Below, piece after piece: positions 17,449 through 25,095 of a DNA stretch of 64,000 nt. The DNA lies in the IMG/VR virus record IMGVR_UViG_3300004151_000007, positions 1 to 64,000 of that record; one strand, written 5' to 3'. The notes below the pieces were generated by a model, which made no database searches, was not told the DNA's origin, and saw nothing but the letters and a program-made list of their open reading frames with translations. Position 1 is the first letter of the stretch. Each line of letters opens with the position of its first letter. The position numbers were made by a program, and so were the translations under genes. The DNA is from a virus.

Positions 17449-17826
17449 GTGGATTTTTCGAAGCTCTTGGATGGCACCGCAGTCTGGGCCTTTGTCAGCG
17501 TGGTCGTGACACAGGCGCTAAATTCCCTCTACCAGCGCCAGAAGGTAAAGACCGACGGCCTGGTCGCGGCGCGCCAGGCCGACACGGAAGCCAAGCGCCA
17601 GGACAGCGTTGATCGCGAAGCTGCGTTCAAACAGCTCATGGAGGTCGTCAATACCTTGCGGGACGACACCGCCAAACTGCGTGAGGAGTTGGACGAGGAA
17701 CGCGCCGCCCGCAAGACAGCAGAGGAGAAAGTGACCAAGCTGGGATTCGAACTGCTCGAACTCCGCTCTGAAATGCAGCGTCAGGGCATGAAGGTGCCGT
17801 CTGTCCCTATCGGTAGTCCACCGTAA
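17449..17826 (+). CDS. Small membrane protein with coiled coil (spanin-like?)
   Basis: 125 residues from GTG 17449. Residues ~9-24 form one membrane segment (TAVWAFVSVVVTQAL). From ~30 to ~110 the chain is a charged coiled coil (KLREELDEERAARKTAEEKV), ending in a Pro-rich tail. One N-terminal membrane helix plus a coiled coil is the architecture of an i-spanin such as lambda Rz, but I see no overlapping lipoprotein gene, so this is only a suggestion. It has its own late element and is the last plus-strand gene of the tail block. Confidence 0.5.
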   Translation: MDFSKLLDGTAVWAFVSVVVTQALNSLYQRQKVKTDGLVAARQADTEAKRQDSVDREAAFKQLMEVVNTLRDDTAKLREELDEERAARKTAEEKVTKLGFELLELRSEMQRQGMKVPSVPIGSPP

Positions 17827-17851
17827 CGGCTCCAGGCTACTCGTCGGACCC

Positions 17852-18217
17852 TTACCCTTCCTTGCCCCCACGCTGGCGGCCCAGCACCACGACCAGGCCG
17901 CGGAAACTGTGCGTGTCGTGGCACAGCACCACCCCTTCCGCGCGGTGAGAGTTGGCGAGAGCCGTCCGAGCGTAATAGGCCGCATTTTTTGCCGCTCGAT
18001 CGAACCTTCCGGCCGGCTTCGGCCAAACGCGCCGCTCCACGCGGCCATCGTCATACAACAACTCGACGTAGTAAACAGCATTTCCTTTATCATCTTTTCC
18101 CGCAATAACCGGCCCTATTCCGGCGAGCGTTGAATTTGGGTTCTCTTGTGATGGTGCTCCGAACGCTAGAAATGCGGATTCATTTATTTGTTCATCTGAT
18201 AACATTAATTGCTCCAC
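17852..18217 (-). CDS. Hypothetical protein
   Basis: 121 residues on the minus strand, convergent with the membrane coiled-coil gene (25-bp gap). Not recognised. It contains AVYYVELLYDDGRVERRVWP and RGLVVVLGRQRGGKEG, suggesting a small alpha-beta protein. It reads in the same direction as the par operon but is separated from it by ~145 bp containing a strong hairpin, so it may be an independent cargo gene. Confidence 0.5.
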   Translation of the reverse strand: MEQLMLSDEQINESAFLAFGAPSQENPNSTLAGIGPVIAGKDDKGNAVYYVELLYDDGRVERRVWPKPAGRFDRAAKNAAYYARTALANSHRAEGVVLCHDTHSFRGLVVVLGRQRGGKEG

Positions 18218-18258
18218 GGCAATCTTCCTTTATGGCGTTGTGTCAGCATCTCCGATCA

Positions 18259-18284
18259 GCGCCGCTCCAAGCCGGAGGCGGCGC
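18259..18284 (-). terminator. GC-rich hairpin after the par operon
   Basis: Arms GCGCCGCTCC (18259-18268) and GGAGGCGGCGC (18274-18284, one bulge) with a 5-nt loop lie ~80 bp beyond the end of the minus-strand partition partner gene. There is no U-tract, so the terminator role is tentative. Confidence 0.35.
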
Positions 18285-18362
18285 GACCGATTTCGAGGGT
18301 GAGATAGTCGCGGGAAGTCGCTGAAAGTAAATAGGCATTCCCCTATGCTAACAACGCAGTTC

Positions 18363-18659
18363 CTACGGCTCGATCCCCAAGCGGCATAGTTCGCGTTCCA
18401 CATACTCGCGAAGCGCGCGCTCGATAACCGCCTTCTTCGTAGATTTACTGCTATTGGAAAGCCATTCAATCTGCATCATGAGCCGTTCTGGCATGGTGAC
18501 GTTGGTTTGTTTTCCTAAGTCGTTGCGAACTCCCGGGCGCTGCCACGGGTAGACTTCTTTGCCGGAAGCGCCGGCAATGAACGCCGTTGCCGCAGTGTCG
18601 TCGTTTCTGTTGTCTACCGCAGGTTCGCGGCGCGGCACGCCGCCTTTAGGAACGGCCAT
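18363..18659 (-). CDS. Partition partner, ribbon-helix-helix protein (ParG/omega-like)
   Basis: 98 residues starting at ATG 18659, overlapping the end of parA by 14 bp. The C-terminal part (QTNVTMPERLMMQIEWLSNS, then KKAVIERALREYVERELCRL) has the strand-helix-helix layout of ribbon-helix-helix DNA-binding proteins; the N-terminal ~50 residues look disordered and polar, as in ParG. With an adjacent Walker-type ParA this makes a type Ib-like partition pair. Such proteins bind short tandem repeats; the TAGG arrays here are candidates. Confidence 0.7.
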   Translation of the reverse strand: MAVPKGGVPRREPAVDNRNDDTAATAFIAGASGKEVYPWQRPGVRNDLGKQTNVTMPERLMMQIEWLSNSSKSTKKAVIERALREYVERELCRLGIEP

Positions 18660-19350
18660 GGACCACATCCTCCTCTTGCTGGGCGAGCGATTGGAAAACC
18701 GCACGATAAAGACGCCGCATCTCGGTGACAGCCTTGGTGTCTCTCTTTTGGACCTCGTGCACAGCGAGGCCTTCGGCCGCGGCGCGGCCATAGGCGGCCC
18801 GACCGACCGTCGACACGACATGGTCGAGAGGTAGCCCGGGCACATGCTCACGCATCCAGTCCATGACCTCCCCGGGCGCGGACGCGATGTTCTGGAACGG
18901 GATCCGGTTGATGACGATGACGGGCCGGAGCTTGGGATTGAGCATCCGGGCCGCCTCATACAGCGCTTCCAACTTCGGAAGTTCCCACAGCTCCAGCGGA
19001 TCAGCCGGCGTGGGAATCAGCAGCGTGTCAGCCAGGGTCACGGCGGCTCGAAGCTCCGGCGAATCCTGAGCGCCGGTGTCGATGATCAGGAGTTCATAGC
19101 GCTTGGCTTGGTCACGCAACTCCGGTCGGATGTCCTTCCCCGTCAGCGCGACGCAAGGGATGGTCGGTGCTTCAGGGTGAAAGTCTTTCCGGGCGCCCAC
19201 AAGCTTCGACACGCTTTCTTGGCGAGGATCAGCGTCCAGAAGCAGAACATCGCGCCCGGCTGTCACCGCTTGTGCGGCCAAATTGAAGGCGTTTGTGGTT
19301 TTACCCGCACCACCTTTCTCGTTCCCAACGACTACAATTTCTGCGGCCAC
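18646..19350 (-). CDS. parA: ParA partition ATPase
   Basis: 234 residues from GTG 19350 with GGAGGAGGT upstream; an upstream ATG adds an unlikely leader. The start VAAEIVVVGNEKGGAGKTTN carries the deviant Walker A motif, LLLDADPRQE the A' motif, and YELLIIDTGAQDSPELRAAV the Walker B region. The chain is short, without the HTH-bearing N-terminal extension of P1-type ParA, as in type Ib systems. It drives segregation of the plasmid form. A TAGG-repeat array lies in the divergent promoter region before repA and may be its operator and centromere. Confidence 0.9.
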   Translation of the reverse strand: MAAEIVVVGNEKGGAGKTTNAFNLAAQAVTAGRDVLLLDADPRQESVSKLVGARKDFHPEAPTIPCVALTGKDIRPELRDQAKRYELLIIDTGAQDSPELRAAVTLADTLLIPTPADPLELWELPKLEALYEAARMLNPKLRPVIVINRIPFQNIASAPGEVMDWMREHVPGLPLDHVVSTVGRAAYGRAAAEGLAVHEVQKRDTKAVTEMRRLYRAVFQSLAQQEEDVVHGRS

Positions 19351-19398
19351 TATCAGACCTCCTCCAGTTGAACCCACACGATACCTCATTATGACCAT

Positions 19399-19428
19399 AG
19401 AGGTAAATAGCTAGGTAGGTAGGTGTCG
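19399..19428. promoter_or_regulatory. TAGG-repeat array S1 (candidate centromere/operator)
   Basis: Contains AGCTAGGTAGGTAGGT between the divergent parA and repA genes. The same tetranucleotide array recurs at ~21.4, 37.1, 45.0 and 51.4 kb. The position fits autoregulation by the RHH partner. Confidence 0.5.
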
Positions 19429-19450
19429 CATCGCATGAGGAGCTTGCGAC

Positions 19451-19545
19451 CGGAAGGACAGAGTCGGTATAACGCGAACCTGAGGTCGGAACATCACGAA
19501 CCTATTCCCGCCCCGCGCTGCGGAGTCGGTACATCGCGAACTTCA
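19451..19545 (+). repeat. Upstream iterons of repA (three degenerate copies)
   Basis: Three imperfect copies of the origin repeat: TCGGTATAACGCGAACCT, TCGGAACATCACGAACCT and TCGGTACATCGCGAACTT. They precede the repA start at 19558 and resemble the four exact downstream iterons, so they probably serve repA autoregulation or copy control. Confidence 0.75.
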
Positions 19546-19557
19546 GCGGAGTGGAGC

Positions 19558-20418
19558 ATGACTACGGAACAGCAGGTGGACCTCTTTCTGGACAGCGTGG
19601 TCAACACGCCGTTGCGACAGGATCGCGCTCTGTTGGAGTTCCCGTTCTTCAGCTTGGAGAAGCGACCGCGAATGACGCCGATGGAGTTCTGTGACGGCAA
19701 GGTCTCTATCCGCATCGAGCCTGGAGCCAAGGGCGTCGCGACGATATGGGACAAGGACGTGATGATCTACGTCGTCAGCCTCCTCAATGACCGCCTGGAG
19801 CGTGGTGCGCCAGTCGACAGGAAAGTCCAATTCGCGGCGCATGATCTGCTGAAAGTCACGGGCCGTGGCACCGGCAAGCGGGCCTATGAACTGCTGTTGG
19901 ACGCGCTGGACAGGCTGCGAAGCACGCATATCAAGACGACGATCGAAGCCGCAGATCAGCGCGAGCGCCGAGGCTTCGGTTGGATCGAAACCTACCGGGT
20001 GGTGGAGCGGGACACTCGGGTCGGCAAGCGGGTCATGACTGCTATTGAAGTTACCCTCAACGAGTGGATGTTCAGGGCTCTGGTGGAAGAGCGTCGCATC
20101 CTGGCTATCAGCCGCGATTATTTCGGCCTCACTGGCGGCCTGGAACGGCGGCTGTACGAGCTGGCGCGTAAACACCTCGGCAACCAGCAAGAATGGACCA
20201 TTGGGCTCGGCAAACTGGCCGACAAGGTCGGCACCGCGCGACCGTTGAAGCTCTTCGCGAGCGACCTGCGCCGGATCATCGAAGCCGACAACCTGCCGAC
20301 ATACCGAATCAGCCTTATCACTCCGATCGGCCGACGCAACATCCTAGACCGCGCGACAGTCCTGTTCGAGCCGCGCGTCGCTAGAGAACCGCATACGCAC
20401 GTACGTCAAGTGAAGTAG
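19558..20418 (+). CDS. repA: Plasmid replication initiator RepA (RPA family, PF10134)
   Basis: 286 residues from ATG 19558; the longer frame upstream runs through iterons. The RPA-family pattern is clear: LEFPFFSLEKRP, IEPGAKGVATIWDKDVMIYV, FAAHDLLKVTGRGTGKRAYE, RLRSTHIKTTIEAADQRERR, then EVTLNEWMFRALVEERRILA and LERRLYELARKHLG. It is a winged-helix initiator that binds the iterons and opens the origin. Iterons stand on both sides, and the AT-rich origin follows. It marks the element as plasmid-competent rather than a simple integrated prophage. Confidence 0.9.
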   Translation: MTTEQQVDLFLDSVVNTPLRQDRALLEFPFFSLEKRPRMTPMEFCDGKVSIRIEPGAKGVATIWDKDVMIYVVSLLNDRLERGAPVDRKVQFAAHDLLKVTGRGTGKRAYELLLDALDRLRSTHIKTTIEAADQRERRGFGWIETYRVVERDTRVGKRVMTAIEVTLNEWMFRALVEERRILAISRDYFGLTGGLERRLYELARKHLGNQQEWTIGLGKLADKVGTARPLKLFASDLRRIIEADNLPTYRISLITPIGRRNILDRATVLFEPRVAREPHTHVRQVK

Positions 20419-20460
20419 TTCACACATCAGATTTCTAAACAGCGACAAGCCGTCCTGCTC

Positions 20461-20477
20461 TGTGGATATGTGGATTA
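20461..20477. promoter_or_regulatory. Two DnaA-box-like sequences
   Basis: TGTGGATAT (20461-20469) and TGTGGATTA (20469-20477) are each one or two bases from the DnaA box TGTGGATAA and share one base. They sit 3 bp before the first exact iteron. Confidence 0.6.
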
Positions 20478-20479
20478 GA

Positions 20480-20565
20480 TCGGTATTTCGCGAACCTACC
20501 GTCGGTATTTCGCGAACCTCAAGGATCGGTATTTCGCGAACCTACCGTCGGTATTTCGCGAACCT
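20480..20565 (+). repeat. Four exact iterons (oriV)
   Basis: TCGGTATTTCGCGAACCT occurs four times at 20480-20497, 20502-20519, 20526-20543 and 20548-20565. Start-to-start spacing is 22, 24 and 22 bp, about two helical turns, so all sites face the same side of the DNA. Confidence 0.92.
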
Positions 20566-20866
20566 CAAACCATCATAACATGCTGGAAATATGGATGTTT
20601 TCAGCCCTGTAACTTTCTAACAAGAGAATCTAACTTTCTAACGCCTGCCGCTCCATTGTTGCGTGGATTACATTCCTGTAATAACTTAGGCACCTAAGGA
20701 TGTGCTGCTGTGTCGCAGGGCATTGCGATACGCGGGTGGGGTGAACCCGATGCACGCGTCGGATTTCGCAACACATTTTAACTATGACGAAACAACCTGC
20801 CGCCTATAGGATAATCCCACGCATCCCAATGGGTCAGATTGGACATCAAGGCGGTGGGGGTATCGG

Positions 20867-21196
20867 GTGGTGGTCGAGCGGCTGTGGGACAAGTGGAAGA
20901 TATTGCAGGCGCGCACCGATGCGCTGGCCAGCGTGGTTCAGGTGCCAGCAGAAGACTCTGCACACCACGACAAAGTGTTCATGGAACTCGTAGAGATTGA
21001 AGAGGAACTCGAATCCCACCTTCAGTCATGCCCGGATGGACGACTGACCGCTTGCATACGCATATCAATCGCCCTGCGCCACGCTCGCGTAGCAGGCGAG
21101 GAAAGCGAGCGACATTGGCTGCTCGTGGCTGATGCTCTCGTCGATCTGTCACGGCCTGAAATTGATCCCGGCAAGGCGCAGGCCGGTTCAATCTAA
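20867..21196 (+). CDS. Hypothetical protein
   Basis: 109 residues, probably from GTG 20867. Not recognised. It is helical and acidic in the middle (KVFMELVEIEEELESHLQSC) with RLTACIRISIALRHARVAGE after it. It lies just beyond the origin and converges with the AlpA-like gene, overlapping it by 4 bp. A copy-control or segregation role is possible from location alone. Confidence 0.45.
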   Translation: MVVERLWDKWKILQARTDALASVVQVPAEDSAHHDKVFMELVEIEEELESHLQSCPDGRLTACIRISIALRHARVAGEESERHWLLVADALVDLSRPEIDPGKAQAGSI

Positions 21197-21387
21197 TCGC
21201 CCGTGTGCGGCGCCTTCCTCTCTTCCATCCACGCATCCAGGTCCGCAACATCATACCGCTTGCTGCGTCCAATCTTGGCGCTGAGAGGCCCCTCACCACG
21301 GGTCTCCAGGTGGCGCAGATGCCGCTCCGATAGGCCGATGTACCTCGCGGCCTCGCGCTGATTGAGATACCTGGGCTTGGCCATCAT
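21193..21387 (-). CDS. AlpA/excisionase-like helix-turn-helix protein
   Basis: 64 residues on the minus strand; two adjacent ATGs follow an AAGGATC ribosome site. YLNQREAARYIGLSERHLRH then GPLSAKIGRSKRYDVADLDA is the winged HTH_17 pattern of AlpA/excisionase proteins, ending WMEERK. These bind DNA as architectural or regulatory factors. A TAGG array (S2) lies just upstream. A second protein of this type is encoded at 34800. Confidence 0.72.
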   Translation of the reverse strand: MMAKPRYLNQREAARYIGLSERHLRHLETRGEGPLSAKIGRSKRYDVADLDAWMEERKAPHTGD

Positions 21388-21412
21388 AGATCCTTCGAAC
21401 TGATAGGATTGC

Positions 21413-21448
21413 AGGTAACTAGCTAGGTCGCTACCAACCTACCTAGCG
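21413..21448. promoter_or_regulatory. TAGG-repeat array S2
   Basis: Inverted repeat GCTAGGT (21422-21428)/ACCTAGC (21441-21447) with an extra ACCTACC inside. It lies in the gap between the two minus-strand genes at 21193 and 21485, in the promoter region of the AlpA-like gene. Confidence 0.45.
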
Positions 21449-21484
21449 GACTGGACGGCATCAGCCCTGTTGGTAAACGTGGCG

Positions 21485-22153
21485 TCAGCTTTCGTGCTGA
21501 ATTTCTTCAGACAATTCTATTGAGGCCGATCCATAAGGACAAAGATCAAAGTATATCTCTGCTATTGATTTGTCATTTGGAAAGCTCCAGCGCAAGTTAG
21601 GGTCTTCCGCAACAACTTTTTCACGCGGAACCTTCTTCGCTTCGACAATTTTCCCATGCAGATATTCTCTATCCTGCCGTCTCAGGTAGTAATTAGCGAT
21701 AATCACATGGCGACCCACCGGACAGGCTTTGCCGCTGAAACGCGCGGCATATGCATATCGGAGCACGCGTCGCGTGCCGTCGCGGATTGCGGCCAGCTCG
21801 CCGGGTGTAGCATTCAGCGTCAACGCCCCCCAATCTGCGTCTGGATAGTGGCGACGTAAAATGTCGACCACCTTCAGGACCACCTGCTTTTGGACCTCGG
21901 CGAAGGAGCCATTCTCGATCAACCCGCCACGGTGCCCTTCCACGTCAGTCAACGTGGCGACCCACACCCCACGAGCCCCCTGGACCTCCCTGACAATCCG
22001 GCCACAGGGGCGGCCGTCGAGCGTAATGTCGGGAGAGGCAACCGAAATACCGAGGCGAGCCGACACCGTGCGGGTGTTGATCGGGCCAATCGGCAGGGTG
22101 CCAGTCTTGACCGCAGCACCTGATTCCGTGGGAGTCGGTACGGTTGCCAGCAT
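21485..22153 (-). CDS. Hypothetical protein under probable repressor control
   Basis: 222 residues, minus strand. Not recognised. It has a Thr/Pro-rich N-terminus, a beta-rich segment (GRIVREVQGARGVWVATLTD), helices (AEVQKQVVLKVVDILRRHYP) and a C-terminal basic part (LRRQDREYLHGKIVEAKKVP). About 55 bp upstream lies a dyad of two TAGGAT half-sites, so it is probably expressed from a regulated promoter. It lies between the AlpA-like gene and the CI-like repressor; a lysogeny function is possible. Confidence 0.45.
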   Translation of the reverse strand: MLATVPTPTESGAAVKTGTLPIGPINTRTVSARLGISVASPDITLDGRPCGRIVREVQGARGVWVATLTDVEGHRGGLIENGSFAEVQKQVVLKVVDILRRHYPDADWGALTLNATPGELAAIRDGTRRVLRYAYAARFSGKACPVGRHVIIANYYLRRQDREYLHGKIVEAKKVPREKVVAEDPNLRWSFPNDKSIAEIYFDLCPYGSASIELSEEIQHES

Positions 22154-22208
22154 TGTCTTTCCTTTGTCTGGCGTGGGCGATTTCTAGCCCGACAGACTAC
22201 GAGGAAGG

Positions 22209-22245
22209 CGTAGGATCAACAATAGTGATATTGTAAAATCCTACG
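22209..22245. promoter_or_regulatory. Candidate repressor operator (nested dyad)
   Basis: Outer arms CGTAGGAT (22209-22216) and ATCCTACG (22238-22245) enclose an inner dyad ACAAT/ATTGT. The element is near-perfectly symmetric over 37 bp and lies in the promoter region of the minus-strand 222-residue gene. Related half-sites occur around the repressor gene and at ~35.4-35.6 and 47.3 kb. Confidence 0.6.
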
Positions 22246-22347
22246 ATGATGGCCGAAAGAAAACGCCTGGGGGGTCAGCCTGGGGTTAACAACATTGTGA
22301 AAATGTCGCGGCAGATGGTGGAACAGAAACAGAACGACAGAAAATTT

Positions 22348-23016
22348 CTACGCAAGAGTGACAGCCAGTACCTTGCAGATCTCCACCGAATCGCGTGAGA
22401 AGTCCTCCGGATCGCGCCCGCTCTCAGCGAGCACAGAGGCGGTTCCGTTAGTCAACCCGACCAGATCGCCAATGGCCGCAATCCGCTTGTCCTTCAGCAC
22501 AACAACGATGTCGCCAGGTCGCGGCGGCTGAGACAAGCTGATGTACGCAAGGTCGCCAGGGCGTAGGCGGCCCGAGTGGCGGGTGATCCACACCGCGACC
22601 AGAGGTCCAGCGGCTGGCAGATGGGTCGGCCGTAGAGCGGCCTCCCTCGCCATGGCAGGCTCAATCTGGTCGGTTTCACGAAACAGGGGAACATCGCGCG
22701 GGGCTTCCTCCAGGTGGGTCGGCCGGTTCGCAATCCCAAAGGTTCGTGTCCGCGCCAGTGAGGTCCGCGCGCTCATCAACGCCGGGGGAGGGGCTGGCTC
22801 GTCCGGAAACCGCAGAACCTCCTCCCGTACACCAAGCACAACGGCCAGCGCCTCGCGGGTATCTCTTGGCAGGTAACGCGGTGTCTTTCGGTGAACGAAC
22901 TGGTGCAGATAGGCGGCGTTGCGACCGATCGCTCGGCTAACCCCATTGAGAGTAAGGCCCAGCTCCTGCACGCGGTCGAGCACGAGCTGACGCTGGGGCT
23001 CCAGCGGCTGCGACAT
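22348..23016 (-). CDS. CI/LexA-like phage repressor
   Basis: 222 residues from ATG 23016. Residues ~10-60 form an HTH region (RVQELGLTLNGVSRAIGRNA; LHQFVHRKTPRYLPRDTREA). A Pro-rich linker leads to a C-terminal S24-like fold (RLRPGDLAYISLSQPPRPGD; IVVVLKDKRIAAIGDLVGL). The usual catalytic Ser-Met before the GD turn is not evident, so self-cleavage is doubtful. It is divergent from a small regulator gene with TCCTACG boxes between them, the classic layout of an immunity region. Confidence 0.75.
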   Translation of the reverse strand: MSQPLEPQRQLVLDRVQELGLTLNGVSRAIGRNAAYLHQFVHRKTPRYLPRDTREALAVVLGVREEVLRFPDEPAPPPALMSARTSLARTRTFGIANRPTHLEEAPRDVPLFRETDQIEPAMAREAALRPTHLPAAGPLVAVWITRHSGRLRPGDLAYISLSQPPRPGDIVVVLKDKRIAAIGDLVGLTNGTASVLAESGRDPEDFSRDSVEICKVLAVTLA

Positions 23017-23100
23017 TCGTTCATCCTGTCTGTTTGGCCCCTGTAGGAGCGTCTCAATACATGGTTCCGAAGGTATTTCCAATCGAGGGTCGCCGCAACC

Positions 23101-23188
23101 CATAGGAACGGGCTTGTCGGCACGCCTAGCGTGGGGTAATCCTACGATCCATGACGAACCTATGCAAAAGAGTTGAGGTGTTCCTACG
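23101..23188. promoter_or_regulatory. Repressor/regulator intergenic operators
   Basis: CATAGGAA (23101-23108), ATCCTACG (23139-23146) and TTCCTACG (23181-23188) lie between and at the start of the divergent repressor and regulator genes. They match the half-site of the 22209-22245 dyad and suggest control of the main early promoter. Confidence 0.5.
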
Positions 23189-23552
23189 GGAGTACCCTAT
23201 GTCCCCGACGAAATTCGGAAGGTTGGCCCTCAAGGATCCGGCCTTCGTCTTCCAACTCCGCACCGGTCGGAAGCTGCGCGCGGCGACCGAAGCGGCGGTG
23301 CTGGCATGGATGGACAAATACGAGCGGCAGGCACGCGAGACGCCGGCGCGAGCCGTCGTTGATGACGCCACCCGCATTCTGGTGGTGCAGCCGAACGGCA
23401 CCACCCCACCTTCATTGTGCGTCTATGGCGATCGCGAGCCGCAGGTTGTCCTGCTGACGCCTTACCGCGCGCTGGAACTGGCTGGAGACCTGATGCAGGC
23501 CGCGGTGTCGGTGCTGACGCTAAGGACGGTTGGAACGGAGGCGGTGGGATGA
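23151..23552 (+). CDS. Small HTH-type regulator (first early gene)
   Basis: 133 residues from ATG 23151. RVEVFLREYPMSPTKFGRLA and LKDPAFVFQLRTGRKLRAAT, then EAAVLAWMDKYER, match a family of small alphaproteobacterial HTH-like proteins that begin the same way, which supports this start over the internal ATG at 23199. The C-terminal half is not recognised. It sits opposite the repressor as a Cro-like gene would and couples to the RusA-like gene by ATGA overlap. Confidence 0.6.
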   Translation: MTNLCKRVEVFLREYPMSPTKFGRLALKDPAFVFQLRTGRKLRAATEAAVLAWMDKYERQARETPARAVVDDATRILVVQPNGTTPPSLCVYGDREPQVVLLTPYRALELAGDLMQAAVSVLTLRTVGTEAVG

Positions 23553-23929
23553 TCCGCTTCGAGCTGGACGAGCCTACACCACTTCTGAATGTCGTGCTCC
23601 GCATGCACTGGTCGAAGCGCCGGAAACTTGCCGCGCGCTTTGCGTGGTTGATCCGGGCCGCGACCTCCGGACAGCGGCCGGAGAAACCGTACGGTCGCGC
23701 GAAGGTGCGGATCGAGCGGCATTCGACCCGCACGCCTGACTATGACGGCATGGTTGGCGGCGCTAAGCAAGTCATCGACTGCCTACTTCCGCTCTCCGTT
23801 CGGCACCCGCACGGTCTCGGCCTCGTTGCCGACGACAGCCCCTCCTGCCTGGAGCTGGAGGTGGTGGCGGTGAAGGCCGCGGACCGGCGCGCGCAGAAGA
23901 CCGTGATCGTCATCGAGGAGGTGGCCTGA
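23549..23929 (+). CDS. RusA-like Holliday junction resolvase
   Basis: 126 residues from ATG 23549. The C-terminal block PDYDGMVGGAKQVIDCLLPL and GLGLVADDSPSCLELEVVAV matches the RusA-family pattern in which Asp residues (D-x-D, then DD) bind the catalytic metal. It would resolve branched DNA during phage replication and recombination. The N-terminal strand segment (HWSKRRKLAARFAWLIRAAT) is also usual. It is second in the early operon. Confidence 0.72.
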   Translation: MIRFELDEPTPLLNVVLRMHWSKRRKLAARFAWLIRAATSGQRPEKPYGRAKVRIERHSTRTPDYDGMVGGAKQVIDCLLPLSVRHPHGLGLVADDSPSCLELEVVAVKAADRRAQKTVIVIEEVA

Positions 23930-23991
23930 AGCGGTCTCTCCAGCGCTGGCAATCCCAGTGCTCATATCAACTTTGATGCCAGGAAAACGTT

Positions 23992-25095
23992 ATGAGCCGC
24001 GCTCAACCCATTGCTGTTGTCTCGGTTTCGGGCGGAAAAGACAGCACCGCGACGGCCCTCCGCGCCATTGAAGAATATGGTCAAGAACGCTGCCGCTTCG
24101 TTTTTGCGGATACTGGACATGAACATGAAATAACGCTTGATTACCTGTTAAATTACCTGCCGCTCTGGTTGAACGCTCGGATCGACGTGGTGAAGGCCGA
24201 CTTCGCCAACGACATCGCCCGCAAGCGCGTCTATGTCGCCGAGAAATGGCCCGGCAAGCTGGTCAACGGCAAGTCGGGCAAGTGGGTGCGTCTGGGGGCG
24301 GTCGAGGAAGACGATCTGGAGCCGCCGCCCCCGGTCAACCCCTATCTTGGCTCCGTGATAGGGGGGTGGGTCTGGTCGGCGGCCCTCCGGCCGATGTCGG
24401 CCGACGAAGCTGCGGAGGTCGTGGCTCGCGCCCTGGAGGTTCTGCACCCGACGGGCGTCCCCTTCCTCGATCTTTGCCTTTGGAAGGGCCGCTTCCCGTC
24501 GCGGAAGGCTCAATTCTGCACGCAGCACCTCAAGCGCTACCCGCTTGACGACTACATGGTCGACCTGATCCGGCAGGGTCATCGACTGGAGAGCTGGCAG
24601 GGTGTTCGCCGAGACGAAAGCGAGGCGAGGCGCAACGCCGCCGCGCGCGAATGGACACCCGAGGGATGGGAGATCGTCCGGCCGATCGTCGACTGGACCG
24701 CTCAACAGACGGTCGATTTCATCCGGGCGCGCGGGGTCAAGCTGAACCGCCTGTATTCGCTGGGGTGTTCCAGGGTCGGCTGTATGCTCTGCATCAATTC
24801 AGGCAAGGGCGAAATCGCCAACGCGGCCGCTCGCTGGCCTGAACACATCGACCGCATCCGCAAAATGGAGCGGCTGGTCGGGCAGGCCAGCAAGCGGGGC
24901 TTCTCGACCCTGCTCCACCACGCTGATGGCGAAGGCGGCGACGCTGCCCACGCGTACCGCTATTGCAACATCGACGCGATGGTCGATTGGGCGCTGACCA
25001 GCCGGGGGGGGGCGCCAGTACGACCTGCTGAAGGCAGCTCCACCTCCGACATGCTCAAGCGTCTATGGGCTCTGCGAGTGAGGGACCAGGCATGA
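23992..25095 (+). CDS. PAPS reductase-family PP-loop protein
   Basis: 367 residues. SVSGGKDSTATALRAIEEYG near residue 12 is the PP-loop that binds adenylate; FVFADTGHEHEITLDYLLNY follows. AQFCTQHLKRYPLDDYM and GCSRVGCMLCINSGKGEIAN carry Cys residues that could hold an iron-sulfur cluster, as in PAPS reductases and DndC. In phages such genes are more likely linked to nucleic-acid sulfur or base modification than to sulfate assimilation. It overlaps the downstream DNA methyltransferase (ATGA), which supports a DNA-modification role. The substrate is unknown. Confidence 0.8.
   Translation: MSRAQPIAVVSVSGGKDSTATALRAIEEYGQERCRFVFADTGHEHEITLDYLLNYLPLWLNARIDVVKADFANDIARKRVYVAEKWPGKLVNGKSGKWVRLGAVEEDDLEPPPPVNPYLGSVIGGWVWSAALRPMSADEAAEVVARALEVLHPTGVPFLDLCLWKGRFPSRKAQFCTQHLKRYPLDDYMVDLIRQGHRLESWQGVRRDESEARRNAAAREWTPEGWEIVRPIVDWTAQQTVDFIRARGVKLNRLYSLGCSRVGCMLCINSGKGEIANAAARWPEHIDRIRKMERLVGQASKRGFSTLLHHADGEGGDAAHAYRYCNIDAMVDWALTSRGGAPVRPAEGSSTSDMLKRLWALRVRDQA

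Larger units (their letters stand above)
20419..20866. other. Vegetative plasmid origin region (oriV)
   Basis: This gene-free stretch holds two DnaA-box-like sequences, four iterons, then AT-rich DNA with a repeated TAACTTTCTAAC (about 20.62-20.64 kb), a likely unwinding element. Downstream bases to ~20.86 kb show no gene I can support. The order initiator gene - DnaA boxes - iterons - AT-rich repeats is that of iteron plasmids. Confidence 0.8.

Noticed and set aside
17505-17520. GTCGTGACACAGGCGCTA inside the membrane coiled-coil gene
   Set aside because: Only the first half matches the late element and it lies within coding sequence for VVVTQAL.
18363-18959. 198-codon minus-strand ORF extending the RHH gene upstream
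   Set aside because: Its first ~100 codons are the parA gene read in another frame; the RHH protein starts at 18659.
20480-20565. The four regularly spaced repeats as a CRISPR array
   Set aside because: Spacers are only 4-6 bp and no cas gene is present; adjacency to repA identifies iterons.
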